A DNA stretch of 64,000 bases from Telmatactis stephensoni (lineage: Eukaryota > Cnidaria > Anthozoa > Actiniaria > Isophelliidae), in NCBI GenBank assembly GCA_029948255.1, contig JALIZF010001434.1, positions 62,001-126,000 on the forward strand, in the 5' to 3' direction. Below the pieces are notes generated by a model, which was not told the origin of the DNA, made no database searches, and saw only the letters and a list, made by a program, of their open reading frames with translations. Made by a program: the position numbers and the translations under genes. This document shows, one piece after another, positions 36,801-48,645 of the stretch. Numbering within the stretch: the stretch's first letter is position 1; the number at the start of each line of letters is the position of its first letter.

Positions 36801-39290
36801 AAACTTTACCCATGGTGTGATCAAATCAATTGTCAAATGGCTGCGACCTTTGAAAACTAGCGTCGTCTCAAGACCTCAAACAATTGTTAACTGTTACTTT
36901 CTGATACAAAGTGACAGAGTTGAAAATGTTAATACTCGATGTTTAGCACCTTAAATATATTCACTAATTGTATTTTGATTGCGTTCTGATCAATTTGCGG
37001 TTGATACATTGTTGGCAAAAGTACTGATCTATGTTAACGACATGATTAGAAAGTTTGACTTTCTTGCTAGCTTTTTCATATAAACATAGTCAAAGTATGA
37101 CTGATCTGCTATTTTGTCGGGCACTTTTGGCGTACATTTGAAATTCAGGAATACCAATGTCAAGTTCTCTTAACCTGTCATTTCATTTGGATGACAAAAC
37201 TTCAGAATTTTCAATTGAATGTCATCTATATTTGTTCGGAGTCTCAATACAGTTTACCTACAAAATCAGTCATTTTACTTCTAGTTAAAAATACCACAGA
37301 AAAGTTTAATTGTTTTTTGTTTTTCAGTAAAAAAACCCTGAAGTTTTGCTTTTAAGCTTTTTCAAACACGCTTAATTTTGGCGCCAAATTTCAGTTCGAA
37401 GATTTGGAGACTAGTTGTCTGCCAAGAGTTCATCTTTGGAAAATTCTTAGCTCCTTGCGGCGGTGTCATTTATTTTTGGCATCGCCTTTTTTGGCGATAG
37501 TAAATCTATTTTTAATTGACGACCAATAGCAGAGAAAACCCAGTAAGATATGTAAACTATCCTGCGTCGTAAATAATTGTCTTAGCGGTAAAAAAAAACC
37601 CTCAGTTTCTGTTTCCTGTTTCTTCATTCCATAGAAAAACTCCCCCAAGGTCATAAAAGAGCTCCTTCCATTTTTTATATTATTTGCAGAAAAATTTAAC
37701 GAACTCTATAGTTAACGACTTTATATTCGTGTGTTTGAACTTCAGATTAATATTGCAATCTCTAAGAATAAAAATCCGGCCAATCTGTGCTAGAATTTTC
37801 GATTCTTCTGATTCAGATCTGGGTGTAATGATTCACAGAGACGAAGAAGAGACTTTGGAGAGTTTAGTCACTCACTTAGTAACTGACTTAGAAGAATTAT
37901 TTTTTGTCGTTGTCGGCTCTTAAAGCATTCCTATCTGTGTTCATGTCGTGAGGGAAAAATCAGGTCGTAATCTCCGTGAGGTTGTTTTCAGCTAGTCTCC
38001 CTGTACAACCATGACATTGATTCTAATTACAGCAAGCGTTTAGCTCCTAAGCCTCCAAGCACTCTCTAGTTCTTATGTGGTTATGCTTCAATCACCTCTT
38101 CTGAATTAAGTTTAATGTTTTACCAGATCGAATGTTCCACACCAATAATGATTAAATAGACTTATTTGATGTTATCTCTTGGTCTAGAAAACTTTTTACT
38201 TGGTTTACTTTTAATGAGAAAAGCTTGGAGTTCTTTTGTGCCTGATGGCTTATGATGCAGACTACTGAAGTCACGCAAACTATTTTCTTCATCAGTGCCA
38301 TTTTTCAATGATGTTTTCTAAACAATCTCACCCACACAGGAAAATTCTTGCTTTTGTAACGAAAAATAGAAGTATATTTAGTACGTAGTGTTACGAAGTG
38401 CTTGCGGTTTTCAACAACCATATTAATACCTTTTTAATGGGTTGTTTAATTACTCGGCAACTTCCTTTTCTTTGCTAAGTAAATGGACCCCCCACTGAGC
38501 TGTTGTTTCTGCTCTTTGCGAACAGTGATCACTGCTCTGAGACAACAGCAATAACCACGAGTAAGCAGTTCAATAACAATCCACTTTAAACTTGTAAACC
38601 ACAAACAGCCTGCCATCCAAATTAGAGAGTGTTATGGCAGCATGTCTGGGCTCAAGTAGAGATTTTGAAGCAAACCGACGTAAGGTTTGGTCGATCAATT
38701 CTTTGATATTGGTTCAATTGTCTTTCTTTATTCTTGCCGCGTTTACAAGGCAGGATTTATTATGAAGGAGTCCCGTTGTGTTTATTGTCTCCCTTTGTGC
38801 CGTCCCCCACATGTGCTGTCTTAGCACTCTATTTGCGAAAAAAGCCTCCCGAATAGCCGAAGAAATCTCTTTTCAAGAATCCCGCTGCGGTGTGGAACGT
38901 TTGTTCAAGCAGAGTTCGCACTCTATCCAGTAGAATAGCAATTTGATATGACACTTGTGTCACTCTGTCCTGCTGAGCTGCAATATGGAAAAGTGGTCTG
39001 ACCGTCATTTGCTGAAGGTTTTTGGAATTGTCTCTGAAACAACGCGTTGACTCATCCACATGACACCTCAAGCGGTATATGACAACAAATTTTATACTTC
39101 TTGCGAAATAAGAAAAAATACTTTATTTACACATGATTACGCTTGACAAGCCATTTTGGAAGGTGTATTATTAGTCATTTTTTCCCCCATTTTTGTCTTT
39201 TTGTATTTGAAACAAAGTAATTGTTTCACTGAAAACACATTATGGAGAGATTATATTGTGTAATTGTATACTATTTTCTATAAGTACATT
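33807..39290. other. Gene-free upstream flank of BMP-B
   Basis: AT-rich. No frame longer than about 90 codons looks protein-like and no repeat family from elsewhere in the window is visible. Its relative lack of transposons compared with other intergenic DNA here may point to regulatory content. Confidence 0.4.
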
Positions 39291-39298
39291 ATGATTGC

Positions 39299-39312
39299 CT
39301 TATATTGACTTG
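39299..39312 (+). promoter_or_regulatory. TATA-like element of BMP-B
   Basis: CTTATATTGACTTG lies about 70 nt before the ATG. The 12-mer TATATTGACTTG is identical to that upstream of BMP-A (minus strand, 16688-16677). Confidence 0.5.
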
Positions 39313-39370
39313 TCAAGTAAAAGATCCTCATATGGTCTTAATTCTCAACAGAGTGACTACCACAAGAAGA

Positions 39371-40789
39371 ATGTTGGTCCTTTGGTATTTCGTATTTGGA
39401 ATTGCTCTTCCATTCAAAGCAACATCGTCTCCACGCGATTTAACAAGTTCAGTCCGAGCAAAAGAAGAAGTAAGACACAGCGAAGCTTTCAAACTTGTTG
39501 AACAAGCACTGCTGAAATCAATGGGACTAAAAACACGTCCACGGCCAAGAAGAAGCGTTAGAGTTCCTCAATACATGAAGGATTTGTACAACAGTAATGA
39601 AGATCATCCCGAATGGAGTTCCACCAACTTCAGGTTTAATGGCAAGTGGACATCGGTGAACACCGTGAGAGCATTTCATCATGAAGGTAAACAAACCTAG
39701 GTTATATAAATACTTTCTCAATTTTAGTTAAAACTTGAACTTTTTCAGCTATTTGGAAGTTTGTCTCACGGCCAATAACGCCAATCTCCATTTGTAACGG
39801 GTTCGAGAATATCAGACTGGTACTCCACCTTGTGATTTGTTTTCCGGCACTTTGCTTTGGCCAGTTTTTACTTTTTCCAGTTAGCAATCTTACTTGTTTT
39901 ACTGAGGTGTTGCTTTCCCAAGTTTTCTTAAAATCGCTTGTCTTTTCTTTTCTTACCAGATGACCTCGCATCAAATCATGCTGCTGCTATCCCTGGACAT
40001 TCAATCATAAAGTTTGATCTTTCAACTTTTCCCAAACACGAAGCCGTTCACTCAGCAGAGCTTCGTCTTTACAAAAGTGACTTGTGGAGAAAAGCAAATG
40101 ACACAGAAGTGAGAATAAAACTTTATCGACTTGTTAAACCAAGTTTACAGTCAATAGAACTATCCACAAGACTAATAGATTCAAAAATTGTGAATCTCGC
40201 AAACAGTGGATGGGAGTCGTTTGACGTACGTTCTGCAGTGGAACACTGGGTTCAGAATCCCGCAAATAACTACGGTATTCTTCTGCAAATTGTCTCCCGA
40301 GATGGCAACAATGTAAATATTTTCTCCGATGAAATAACTAGGAATACTACATATTTAGACGAAGATAAATGGCACGAAGAGAGACCTCTTCTTGTTGCGT
40401 ATACGCACGATTCAAGAACGCATCATCACGTACGGAACAGACGCAGCAGCCACGAAGCAAGGAAAAGAAAAATACCACAATATTGTCGGAGGCATCCGCT
40501 GAACGTTGAATTCAGTGATGTGGGCTGGAATGACTGGATTGTGGCCCCTCGGAACTATCATGCGTTTTATTGTGCAGGCGAGTGCCCCTATCCCATTTCC
40601 AAACATCTCAACGCCACAAACCATGCCATTGTGCAAAATCTAATGAGAAATGTTGACCCCAAAGTGCCGGACGTCTGTTGTGTGCCCACAACACTTAGCC
40701 CTATAAGTATGCTTTACATGAACGCATTCGACAAAGTCGTTCTGAAAAAATATCATGAGATGGTCGTGGAAGGATGTGGCTGTCGATGA
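39371..40789 (+). CDS. bmp2/4: BMP2/4 (Decapentaplegic-type) ligand (BMP-B, two exons, 381 aa)
   Basis: Secreted BMP ligand of the Dpp/BMP2/4 class, a regulator of the cnidarian directive axis. Coding exons 39371-39686 and 39960-40789 with canonical GT/AG (1146 nt). The ATG at 39371 opens a signal peptide ([15 protein letters not shown]). The propeptide has [30 protein letters not shown] and GWESFDV. The intron position after FHHEG is the conserved BMP2/4 coding intron. Cleavage sites RNRR (264-267) and RKRK (273-276) precede the knot. The mature domain has [45 protein letters not shown] and a terminal VVEGCGCR; all seven cysteines (281, 310, 314, 345, 346, 378, 380) and both core tryptophans are present. 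Two AATAAA signals follow at 41113 and 41121. It is divergent from BMP-A, with 22.7 kb between the start codons. I am confident of the class; Dpp and BMP2/4 are names for the same orthology group. Confidence 0.97.
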
Positions 40790-41112
40790 ATTTTGTTGTC
40801 ATGGAGCCACGTAAGCGGATACAATTCAGCACCGTAATTCGGCGTCCGTAGAGAGTACTATCTGAGTGTACGAGTGTATATCCAAAGCCAGGTGCCGTTG
40901 ATGATACCCTACTGGAGGGTCACATCCTGTCACGTTACTAACTCAGGAGGACGAAAAATGGCCGTATGGGAAGTCGAAACCCAAATTGACGGTGTTCAGA
41001 GTGCATTTTTCACTTACAGAAAGAGATTCGAAAGAACACCAATCTCTGGTCACCCTTTCATTGATCAAATATATATAAATATATATAAATACAACATAAA
41101 AGACTGTGGAAT

Positions 41113-41126
41113 AATAAAGAAATAAA
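41113..41126 (+). terminator. Polyadenylation signals of BMP-B
   Basis: Two AATAAA hexamers, about 325 bp after the stop codon. Confidence 0.5.
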
Positions 41127-42294
41127 TTTATTGAGTGATCCATCCAAATCAGGACGAGCCTCATTAGTTGGGGCGTTGATATAAGAACTAAAATCATTCA
41201 AGAAGAAGGTTATCATATACGAACAAAAGTTATTAAAACAACGCATTCCAGACGAAAATGGGGTTTTCCAAAGTTCAAAATTTTTTAGGGTTTTAAAAAG
41301 CTGCTGGAGATCGAAGGAGGAATATCTTGAACTGTCATCTCATCGTATTGACCTTGACTGCGGGATTAAACAGCTGCAAATTTTTGAATTTGAAATACTT
41401 CATATTTTTTGGAATGCGTTATTTAAGTGTAACATCATCGATAACTATAGCAAGCAGGGTTTTTCTCCTAGGTCTATGTGAAAAACATTTTAGAAGTCAC
41501 TGCATGTTCCTTAGGCCATATTGCACGTCTTGGGCCTCAAGCAAAGAAACAGGAGACCTCTGCAAACCATGCGGTACCAGACAGAGGAGTCTCTACTGGC
41601 TGATAGATAAAGAACTAATTTTAAAGCAGGATAAATTATTTCCCCAAAAGTAATGCTATGTCCACACTAACGCCAGACAAATTCAAAAAAATCTTTTCGG
41701 ATTGGTGCGGACGTGCACAACTGAAAAGAAGTTTCTTCACTGATACAACTACACTCTCGTGTAATGAAAACTGATGATAGAAATGACTTGGATAACACGA
41801 TAAAAGAAAAACAATAACATCAAAGTAAAAGGGAACAAAACAAAACATGGCTATATGCAGACTTACTTCCCATCATAAAAATTCTCAGAATGGTAACGAA
41901 ATTGCATCTTTTTCCATTACATCGAGAGTGCAGCTTATTTTTCTAATGCCAGAAAACATGGCTGGTAACAACGAATGCTCAGCTTTTTGTTAAAAACATC
42001 TCTCAAAACTGGTTGGATTTCACTTTTAAAATGTAAATAATTACCTACGAAAACTGATCGACATAAAAGCGCGTACATCTTTCATAGATTTCCATATATA
42101 ATTAAATATAAATAATAATATACGATAGCTGTAAAGATGGAGCTTGAGAAAAAGAATATAAATACAATCAAGAAAAGTTTAAGAGACTATAAATAATATA
42201 AGCAAAACTTAGTAGTCTCTAATCTCTTGCATATATACAAACTTAAACGTTGTTGGGACCAATCGGAGAAAGCCATGCAGAAAATAAGACTAAA
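41127..42294. other. Intergenic, no gene seen
   Basis: AT-rich DNA downstream of BMP-B without recognised elements. Confidence 0.4.
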
Positions 42295-42444
42295 GGTGTT
42301 TTCCATTTAGTGGAGCCAACCGGCCAGAACGGCCTGATTTCTTAGGACTGATTCCAGCCAGAGCTAGGAGTACCATTTAAGAACTGTCCGTTCTGGAAGA
42401 ACTGGCCGTTCTGGCCAGGTGGTTCCAATAAATGGAAAACACCC
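42295..42444. mobile_element. GGTGTTTTCCATTTA MITE
   Basis: 150 bp with about 40-bp TIRs: GGTGTTTTCCATTTAGTGGA and inner GGCCAGAACGGCC on the left, their inverse on the right. Confidence 0.82.
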
Positions 42445-45062
42445 CAGCATTCTTGAAATAATTATCAAGGTCAATCTTTATGGGTGAGAATTTCTCTTGT
42501 CAGTAAAAAAATGTTTTTGTTCCCAACTGCAAATTGAAAATAAAGAAACCGAGAAACTCCAATTTTTTACATGTTCTAAGAAGAAATTAAATCGGCCAGT
42601 TTGGGATTCTCCGTTTAAAATGTACTAAAATGGAATGCATGAACAGGAACTGCGCACTCCTGCTATGACTGAGTTTGTCTAGGTAGCTTGCAACTGAGAT
42701 CTTAACCGACACTTTTGTTGAGTAATATTCCGTCTTCTGCATGCAAGGGACTCCATGCAAGGCATCAAGCGCTACGACTTACATTATAGATCTTTGATAC
42801 TTTGATGCAGAAACGAACACCAATTTGCAGCGAAACAAATAGAAAAAAGAAAAAATGAAACAAACAAACAATTAGCAAGAAAAGAAAGAAGCAAGAAAAG
42901 AAAACGAGTTTTTGAAGATGGTTATTGTGTGGAATCGAACAAATGATCGATTAATAATTCTCACGTCCGACTTGCGACGCACATGCTCTATAAGTCCAAT
43001 TAGCAGTCAACACGTGAATGGAGTGATGATATGTTAACTAACAATCTCATGGAACATCCGATCACAAGTGACCATATAATTAGAACCAATCATCGCTATA
43101 TCATCAATTAATTACCAAAACCCTGATGAAACTCTCATTATAGACCAACGTGTAGCTAACAACTAGGTGCTTTCACTAAGCCCCAACGAGGATGTCATCA
43201 AGTACGAGTGATTTGGCTCTCCTTGACTTCCACTGTCGACTAACATACTGCAAGACGCTTGACGTCCCAACTTGCATGCTCACTTCTTATAATCTCTTCT
43301 TCGTAGTACAGTTTACGTCCAGTGCAATTATTCCACGAAAGGCGATGCTTAATTCACTTGTTTATCTGGTTAGCTTGCTGTTTTGAGTGTGAATCAATTA
43401 GGTGTGGATGAGCTAACTGCTAACCACAAAACAACCAATATGTTACTTCTCCCTCAGTTTTGCTTGGTGGATCACTTTGGCTTACTCAATTGCCAGCAGA
43501 TCAGTCCCTTCTTGGATGTAAAGAATGAAGTAACTGGAAGTTAACCCTTCGATCTAAAGAAAATCGTACACTAAGCCGTACGAGCCACGCAGAGGGCGCG
43601 TGCGTAGTTAAGTTTTAATCTAATTAGTGAGTTGGCTTCGCAAAAATGCACAATGGTGCGACACGATAATGGATCCTATACGCCCCGCCGTGATGTTTTT
43701 CGTTTTTGGTATAAAGAACCCTTAAGTGCCCCTAACCTTTGATAATCATTTCTTCACGGATTGAACAGTTGGATGGTTTAATATTCTTAAATGGTGCATG
43801 AAAATGTCTACTTTTTGAGTTCTACATGTATTTGAAATTGGAAAATGCAAATGATGCATGTGACGTCAACCCACCCAGGAGTTTACCTCATTTTGTTTCT
43901 AATTTTGAAACCAGTATGTTTGAGTGAAGCAGCAAAAACATTCACTTAATAATTCAGATCAATCAAATCAGTCAGCTAAAATCTCAGATATGAGATGTCT
44001 ATATCCAGAAATATTAAACCATAAAGTTTTTTCCATTCATGAAGAAACGCACGATTATCAAAATTTCAAATTAAAGGTTAGGTGCACTTAAACTGGTCTA
44101 ACGCAAATATAGATGATAAAGCAATGGGGTTTTGCGATGTGACTGACTGCATGATATACGTCACAATTGAACAGCCTGAGGCCAGGCGTATAGTAAGTAT
44201 ATTGTGCTGAAGTGCTAGTTATTACCCCATGCAAAGATTAATACTGACATACAAGGAGGATATACTTGATTTTTACTGCGGGACTCTTATATCCTTTTCT
44301 CAATTTGATTTTGCATCATGCCTTTATTATTATACCTTCATGATTCTATTTTTACGTTCAGAAAATCTTTGGGGAAAATGTATAAAAGGCCCGAAAACGC
44401 TAACAGTGTCATAATTACTGAAAATTGAATGGCAAAGAAAAAAGCGTAGAATGGTTCAAGATCAAGAAGATGAAAGAAATAGCATTTCCTTCATTAGCCT
44501 GGTCATCTGAAATTCCACATTACCTCATGCATGCATGCTCATAAACTAGCAGCCCTGTTCAATATTTCAATCATCTAATACTTGACATTTAGTTAGAACT
44601 GCTTGTTATTATTTCAATTGAACAATCATAACCATCTTTTCGATCGACCTCACGGACTGTCAAAATCTCAGTTTTTCCTATCAAACCCCCTCTAGACGGA
44701 TATCACTTGGAAGATCCAATTATTAAATGACCATGGGTCTTCAAACACTCTAGCACCCAATTATCAATGTATAATGGCATTAGTTCAGTAATGTGTGCAA
44801 TGCTATATAGTCAGCATGGGTCTTATTTTTCCTAGGCTGACTGGAATTTTGTCTGCTTTTTAATGGAACCCGCACGACAATAGGGTAAAATGGATTCATC
44901 TACATGTAACTTATTTTATCGAATTATACCGTTGGCGTGTACAAACATGATAGTTCCCCTTGCCATCTTTCGTTCTGTTCAACCAAGGTAGGAGAGAAGA
45001 TCAGAGTGACAACTTTAGTTACTGAGGAGTAGCTCGTTCTGAAATCTGGGCAAAAGTCCTGC
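42445..45062. other. Intergenic, no gene seen
   Basis: AT-rich and without convincing frames, RNA genes or known repeats. Confidence 0.4.
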
Positions 45063-45427
45063 GAGGGGACTCCCATAATTCTTGGATGGGAATGCTTGTC
45101 GTACCTTTTAGGGGTCAAAATCAGCAATCTGGTACCTTTTAGGTTATATCAAATGTTATTATTGGCTACGGGAGACTCAGGGAGACTAAGCTGGAACCTT
45201 TTAGGGCGTTTATCAGTAAATAAGGTGCCTTAATTAACGTACGAGTAGTCTCTTTTTTAATACTATCATATTAAAACTGAAAATATTACATTATTGCTTT
45301 TGAGTTGAGTTGGTACCTATTAGGGGTAAAAAGAACCCGTGCTGCCACGCCCACCTTGATAACCGGTGCTGTCATTTTCAAAATTTCTGACGGGCATCCC
45401 CATCCTTGTATATAGGATGACCCTCCG
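45063..45427. mobile_element. TACCYYTTAGGG-family TIR element, copy 3
   Basis: Left end GGGGACTCCCATAATTCTTG then GGAATGCTTGTCGTACCTTTT; right end CGGGCATCCCCATCC and CCCTCC. Several TACCTTTTAGGG motifs lie inside. It is the most diverged copy. Confidence 0.7.
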
Positions 45428-45876
45428 AACTGGGTCAAAAGTTGGATTAAAAACTTTAGCGAATTTGTATATTTTGAGATGGAAAAGGGGCCCCAATACC
45501 CCCTTCAGGTAATTGAAGAGGTGTGACCTTCTTGTGAGCCAAGGTCAAATTTAGAAAGGAAAGGAGATAGGCTCTCTATTTCCTTTTCCTCCTCCCCTTA
45601 CCCCACCCCAGAGCCTGTAGACAGGCCAATGTAACATTTTGTGTGGTATCAATTTTAAGATGTAAACTCACTGTAAGATGTAAGAAAGAGAGTCTGGGAC
45701 TGGACTATAAGATGTCTAGAGTACACACACTGAACTTGAACTTCAGCAAAAGACGTCTGATGTCATTAGCATTTGTTCATCCAATATGACTACTACTTGT
45801 CTTTTGATTCCCAAAGGAATGCATGGAATTCAGCAATATTGCTTTCTAATGATTAGCCTGCATTCATTATGTATGG

Positions 45877-46078
45877 CAGGGGCGGATCCAGGATTTTGCA
45901 AAGGGGGTGTCCCAAAGGCCTTTTGAGAGCCAGATGACGTCACATCCAAGATGGCAGCCTCCTAACAATGGAACCTGATGACATCATCTCGCAAGAAGCC
46001 TATAGAAAAAAATATGTATAAGTACGGAGCTAGGGGGTGTCCGGTGCACCTATGGACACCCCCCTGGATCCGCCCCTG
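45877..46078. mobile_element. CAGGGGCGGATCC MITE (hAT-like), copy 2
   Basis: Ends are CAGGGGCGGATCCAGGATTT and CCTGGATCCGCCCCTG. The 5-bp TATGG on both sides is a target-site duplication. The body is the inverse of 8397-8594. Confidence 0.85.
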
Positions 46079-46973
46079 TATGGTTGAGGGGCGATTGAGG
46101 AGGGTGGTTGGGGTCTGAGGTGATGTCAGGTATAATTCAGGGGGGATCTGAATTTTTTTATCATTTCAATTGGTGGTGGTGGTGGTGGTGGGGGGATCAG
46201 AGATTCCAGAGAAAGAGGGGAATGCCAAGCCTAGCCCAAGGGGACATGTGTCTTTTCTTATCACAAGATAGGGGGAACTTAAACTGTAAACATTTTAAAA
46301 ATGTCCCCTGGGGGGGGGTACTTGGCCCTGCTGTCTTGAACAGGGTATACATTTTACCCAAAATTGTCTTAAACAGGATCTATAATTTTGACGAGATTTT
46401 TGTGTCCTAGATAGGGTAGGTACTGTATTCAAAATAAACAAAAAAAAGTACCTCCTCAGCCATTTTTTGTCTAATTATATGCAACGGATTGGAATCAAAT
46501 GATGAGGCTAGGGTCAATTTTCTTCTCTTTTATCTTGAACAGGGTATAATTTTTTCACTTTCGAGTGTCTTAAACAGGGTCAGGTTTCTAGGACTCTGGT
46601 GGCACACCCCTATCCAAAATGGGATTGAGTAACCCCCCTCCCCCTCAGGAAAATTTCACCTGCCTCAAAATATAATTATGTGGAACATTCCCTTCCTTTA
46701 TAATTTTGAATACTAACAGTTTGGGAGATGCATCATATCATATATTGGTTCAATGAAAGATTGAAGAATGAAAGAAAGAAACTAAAGCACAACCTTGGCT
46801 TATGCATTTTTGATGGTTTCAGAAGTAAAGATTTTCATGTACAGTTGGATCTTGCTGAGAACATGGTTCTGTTAGTATCCTAGGCCCCATTTCTCAAATA
46901 AATTGATAACTTTAAGAGACCAGTAATTTAAGCTAAGGGAAAAATTTGAGAGTGTGGAAGCAACTGTTAATTT
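46079..46973. other. Intergenic, low-complexity and repeat fragments
   Basis: A (TGG)n run at 46172-46190. CTTGAACAGGGTATA-like phrases recur at 46335, 46370, 46540 and 46570 as an irregular internal repeat. No gene is seen. Confidence 0.5.
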
Positions 46974-47354
46974 CCCGGGGGAGACTCCGATCGTAAATGG
47001 ATGGGGGTGCTTGTCGTACCTTTTAGGGGTCAAAATCTGCAATCTGGTACCTTTTAGGGTGTCTCAGACTTCCAGGGACATAGCTGGTACCTTTTAGGGA
47101 CTATTTTAGGGTAAATGAGCTACCTAAAATTAGCATGAAAGGGACGATTTCGATGATCTGAATTGAATCTTCAAAGCACATCGATAACAAAGTGTTTCAT
47201 TACTTTAATTCTTTATTATTGTTTTTGAATAGGTACCTTTTAGGGGTAGAAATGAATTGTTGCCACTCCCACTCAGGTACCTTTTAGGGTTCATTTTCAA
47301 AATTTCCGACGAGCATCCCCATCCTCTTATATATAGGAGTCCCCCCCCTCGGGG
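46974..47354. mobile_element. TACCYYTTAGGG-family TIR element, copy 4
   Basis: Left CCCGGGGGAGACTCCGATCG and GTACCTTTTAGGGG; right GACGAGCATCCCCATCC and CTCGGGG. It is very similar to the inverse of copy 2 along its length. Confidence 0.8.
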
Positions 47355-47516
47355 TTAATTTGCCTGTAAAATCAAAGAAATCAAAGAAAATGTGTTTTGA
47401 AAAATACATAACTTTTACCAGTATTGGGCTCCTGATTGTGTATATAAATAATTTGTTCTTTTCAAAAAATGAGTTTCTGAGTACAAAATACAAAGAGTTT
47501 TAACATACTTTTGATA

Positions 47517-47812
47517 TATAGCTATTTCAAAAAAGTTGACAGGGCAAATGGCGAATGGCGATCGATGATTGGTGATTGTACGACCAAAAGGAACTGTGGA
47601 CACACTATTAGACCGCTATCTGGCGTGGAGATATGAATTGCCTATCGACCTCTTTGTCCAATAAGGTCTTTACTGCATGGTACCGCCATTGCTTGGGTAT
47701 TTAGTTTGTAAAAATGAAGCAACTCTTGTTACTCCAAAATTCCTTTTGGTCGTGCAATCACCAATCGCCAATTGTCATTCGCCCCATCAATCTTTTTTGA
47801 AATAGCTATATA
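47517..47812. mobile_element. TATAGCTATTTC MITE, about 75-bp TIRs
   Basis: The left end TATAGCTATTTCAAAAAAGT and inner GATTGGTGATTGTACGACCA are repeated inverted on the right (TGGTCGTGCAATCACCAATC; TTTTTTGAAATAGCTATA). It is flanked by TATA-rich sequence. Confidence 0.8.
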
Positions 47813-47814
47813 CA

Positions 47815-47987
47815 CAGTTGAATCCCGATAACTTGAACCTCCAAGGGAAATGTAAATGGTTCAAATTATCAAGAGTTCAAGTTATTGAGAGTAAAATTAT
47901 AGGGAAACAACCTGAAGGAAAACGAAAATTGATTCAAGTTAGTGGGAGTTTGAGTTACTGAGGGTTTAAGTTATTGGGACTCAACTG
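47815..47987. mobile_element. Pogo/Tigger-like MITE
   Basis: Ends are CAGTTGAATCCCGATAACTT and AAGTTATTGGGACTCAACTG. The CAGTTGAA..CGATAACT terminus is typical of Tigger/pogo-derived elements. The body has repeated TCAAGTTA/TTCAAATTA motifs. It starts 2 bp after the preceding element. Confidence 0.7.
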
Positions 47988-48324
47988 TAGCTGTTTGCAC
48001 AAACACTGACCATTTCAAAATCATTGCACCTAGAAGCTGAGAGAGCAATGGCTCCTGGTTTGCAGCTGCCACGCAGTCAGTGTCCCAGAAAATAATCGCG
48101 TCACACAATCACCAGCCCCAGTATCTACGCTTGTCACGCAACGCTTGTCACAAAACAAAACTTTAAAAGCCATATCTGTCTACAAAATTTTTAATGACAA
48201 CACAAACACACATCTTTTTGGCTCATAGCACTTAAAAAAGTAGTTTCAACAGATCAACAACAATTATCTTATAAAGTTCACTACCATATTTTGAGTTTTA
48301 TGGCGGCGTCGGCCTGGTCTTCTT
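47988..48324. other. 3' flank of PCBD gene
   Basis: No further gene is seen; it includes the presumed 3' UTR of the dehydratase. Confidence 0.4.
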
Positions 48325-48645
48325 TTAGAGTTTCATGGCCTTGGCTGTCTGGTCCATAAATGTTGCCAGAGTAATATCCCTTTTTGAGAGTCCACTGCAT
48401 TCGTGGGTACTTAAGGTAATTTGTACTTTGTTATAGACATTAAACCACTCAGGATGATGATCCATCTTCTCTGCTTTGAGCGCCACGCGGGTCATAAAGC
48501 CAAACGCTTGGTTGAAGTCTTTGAACATGAACTCTTTGTAGATGGCGTCTCGTCCTTCCACTTCAGTCCATCCTGACTCTTTTAGGTTAGGAAGAAGGCT
48601 ATCTCTTTCATCTTTGTCGAGCTTTAGTCGCTTAGCTTCTGACAT
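48325..48645 (-). CDS. PCBD: Pterin-4a-carbinolamine dehydratase (DCoH/PCBD), intronless
   Basis: 106-aa enzyme that dehydrates 4a-hydroxytetrahydrobiopterin, recycling the BH4 cofactor of aromatic amino-acid hydroxylases. Vertebrate homologues also act as HNF1 dimerisation cofactors. The frame is complete from ATG (48645) to TAA (48325-48327) with no intron. Diagnostic blocks are [60 protein letters not shown] and [10 protein letters not shown]. The paired histidines of DHHPEW are the catalytic site. The length matches PCBD1 (104 aa). It is head to head with MCM5, 443 bp between start codons. Lack of introns could reflect an ancient retrocopy or simple intron loss. I cannot separate PCBD1 from PCBD2 orthology. 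Confidence 0.96.
   Translation of the reverse strand: MSEAKRLKLDKDERDSLLPNLKESGWTEVEGRDAIYKEFMFKDFNQAFGFMTRVALKAEKMDHHPEWFNVYNKVQITLSTHECSGLSKRDITLATFMDQTAKAMKL

Noticed and set aside
39527..39721. Minus-strand frame opposite BMP-B exon 1 (also plus frame 16232-16450 opposite BMP-A)
   Set aside because: Antisense shadows of the conserved exon-1 block; similar to each other only because the genes are paralogues.
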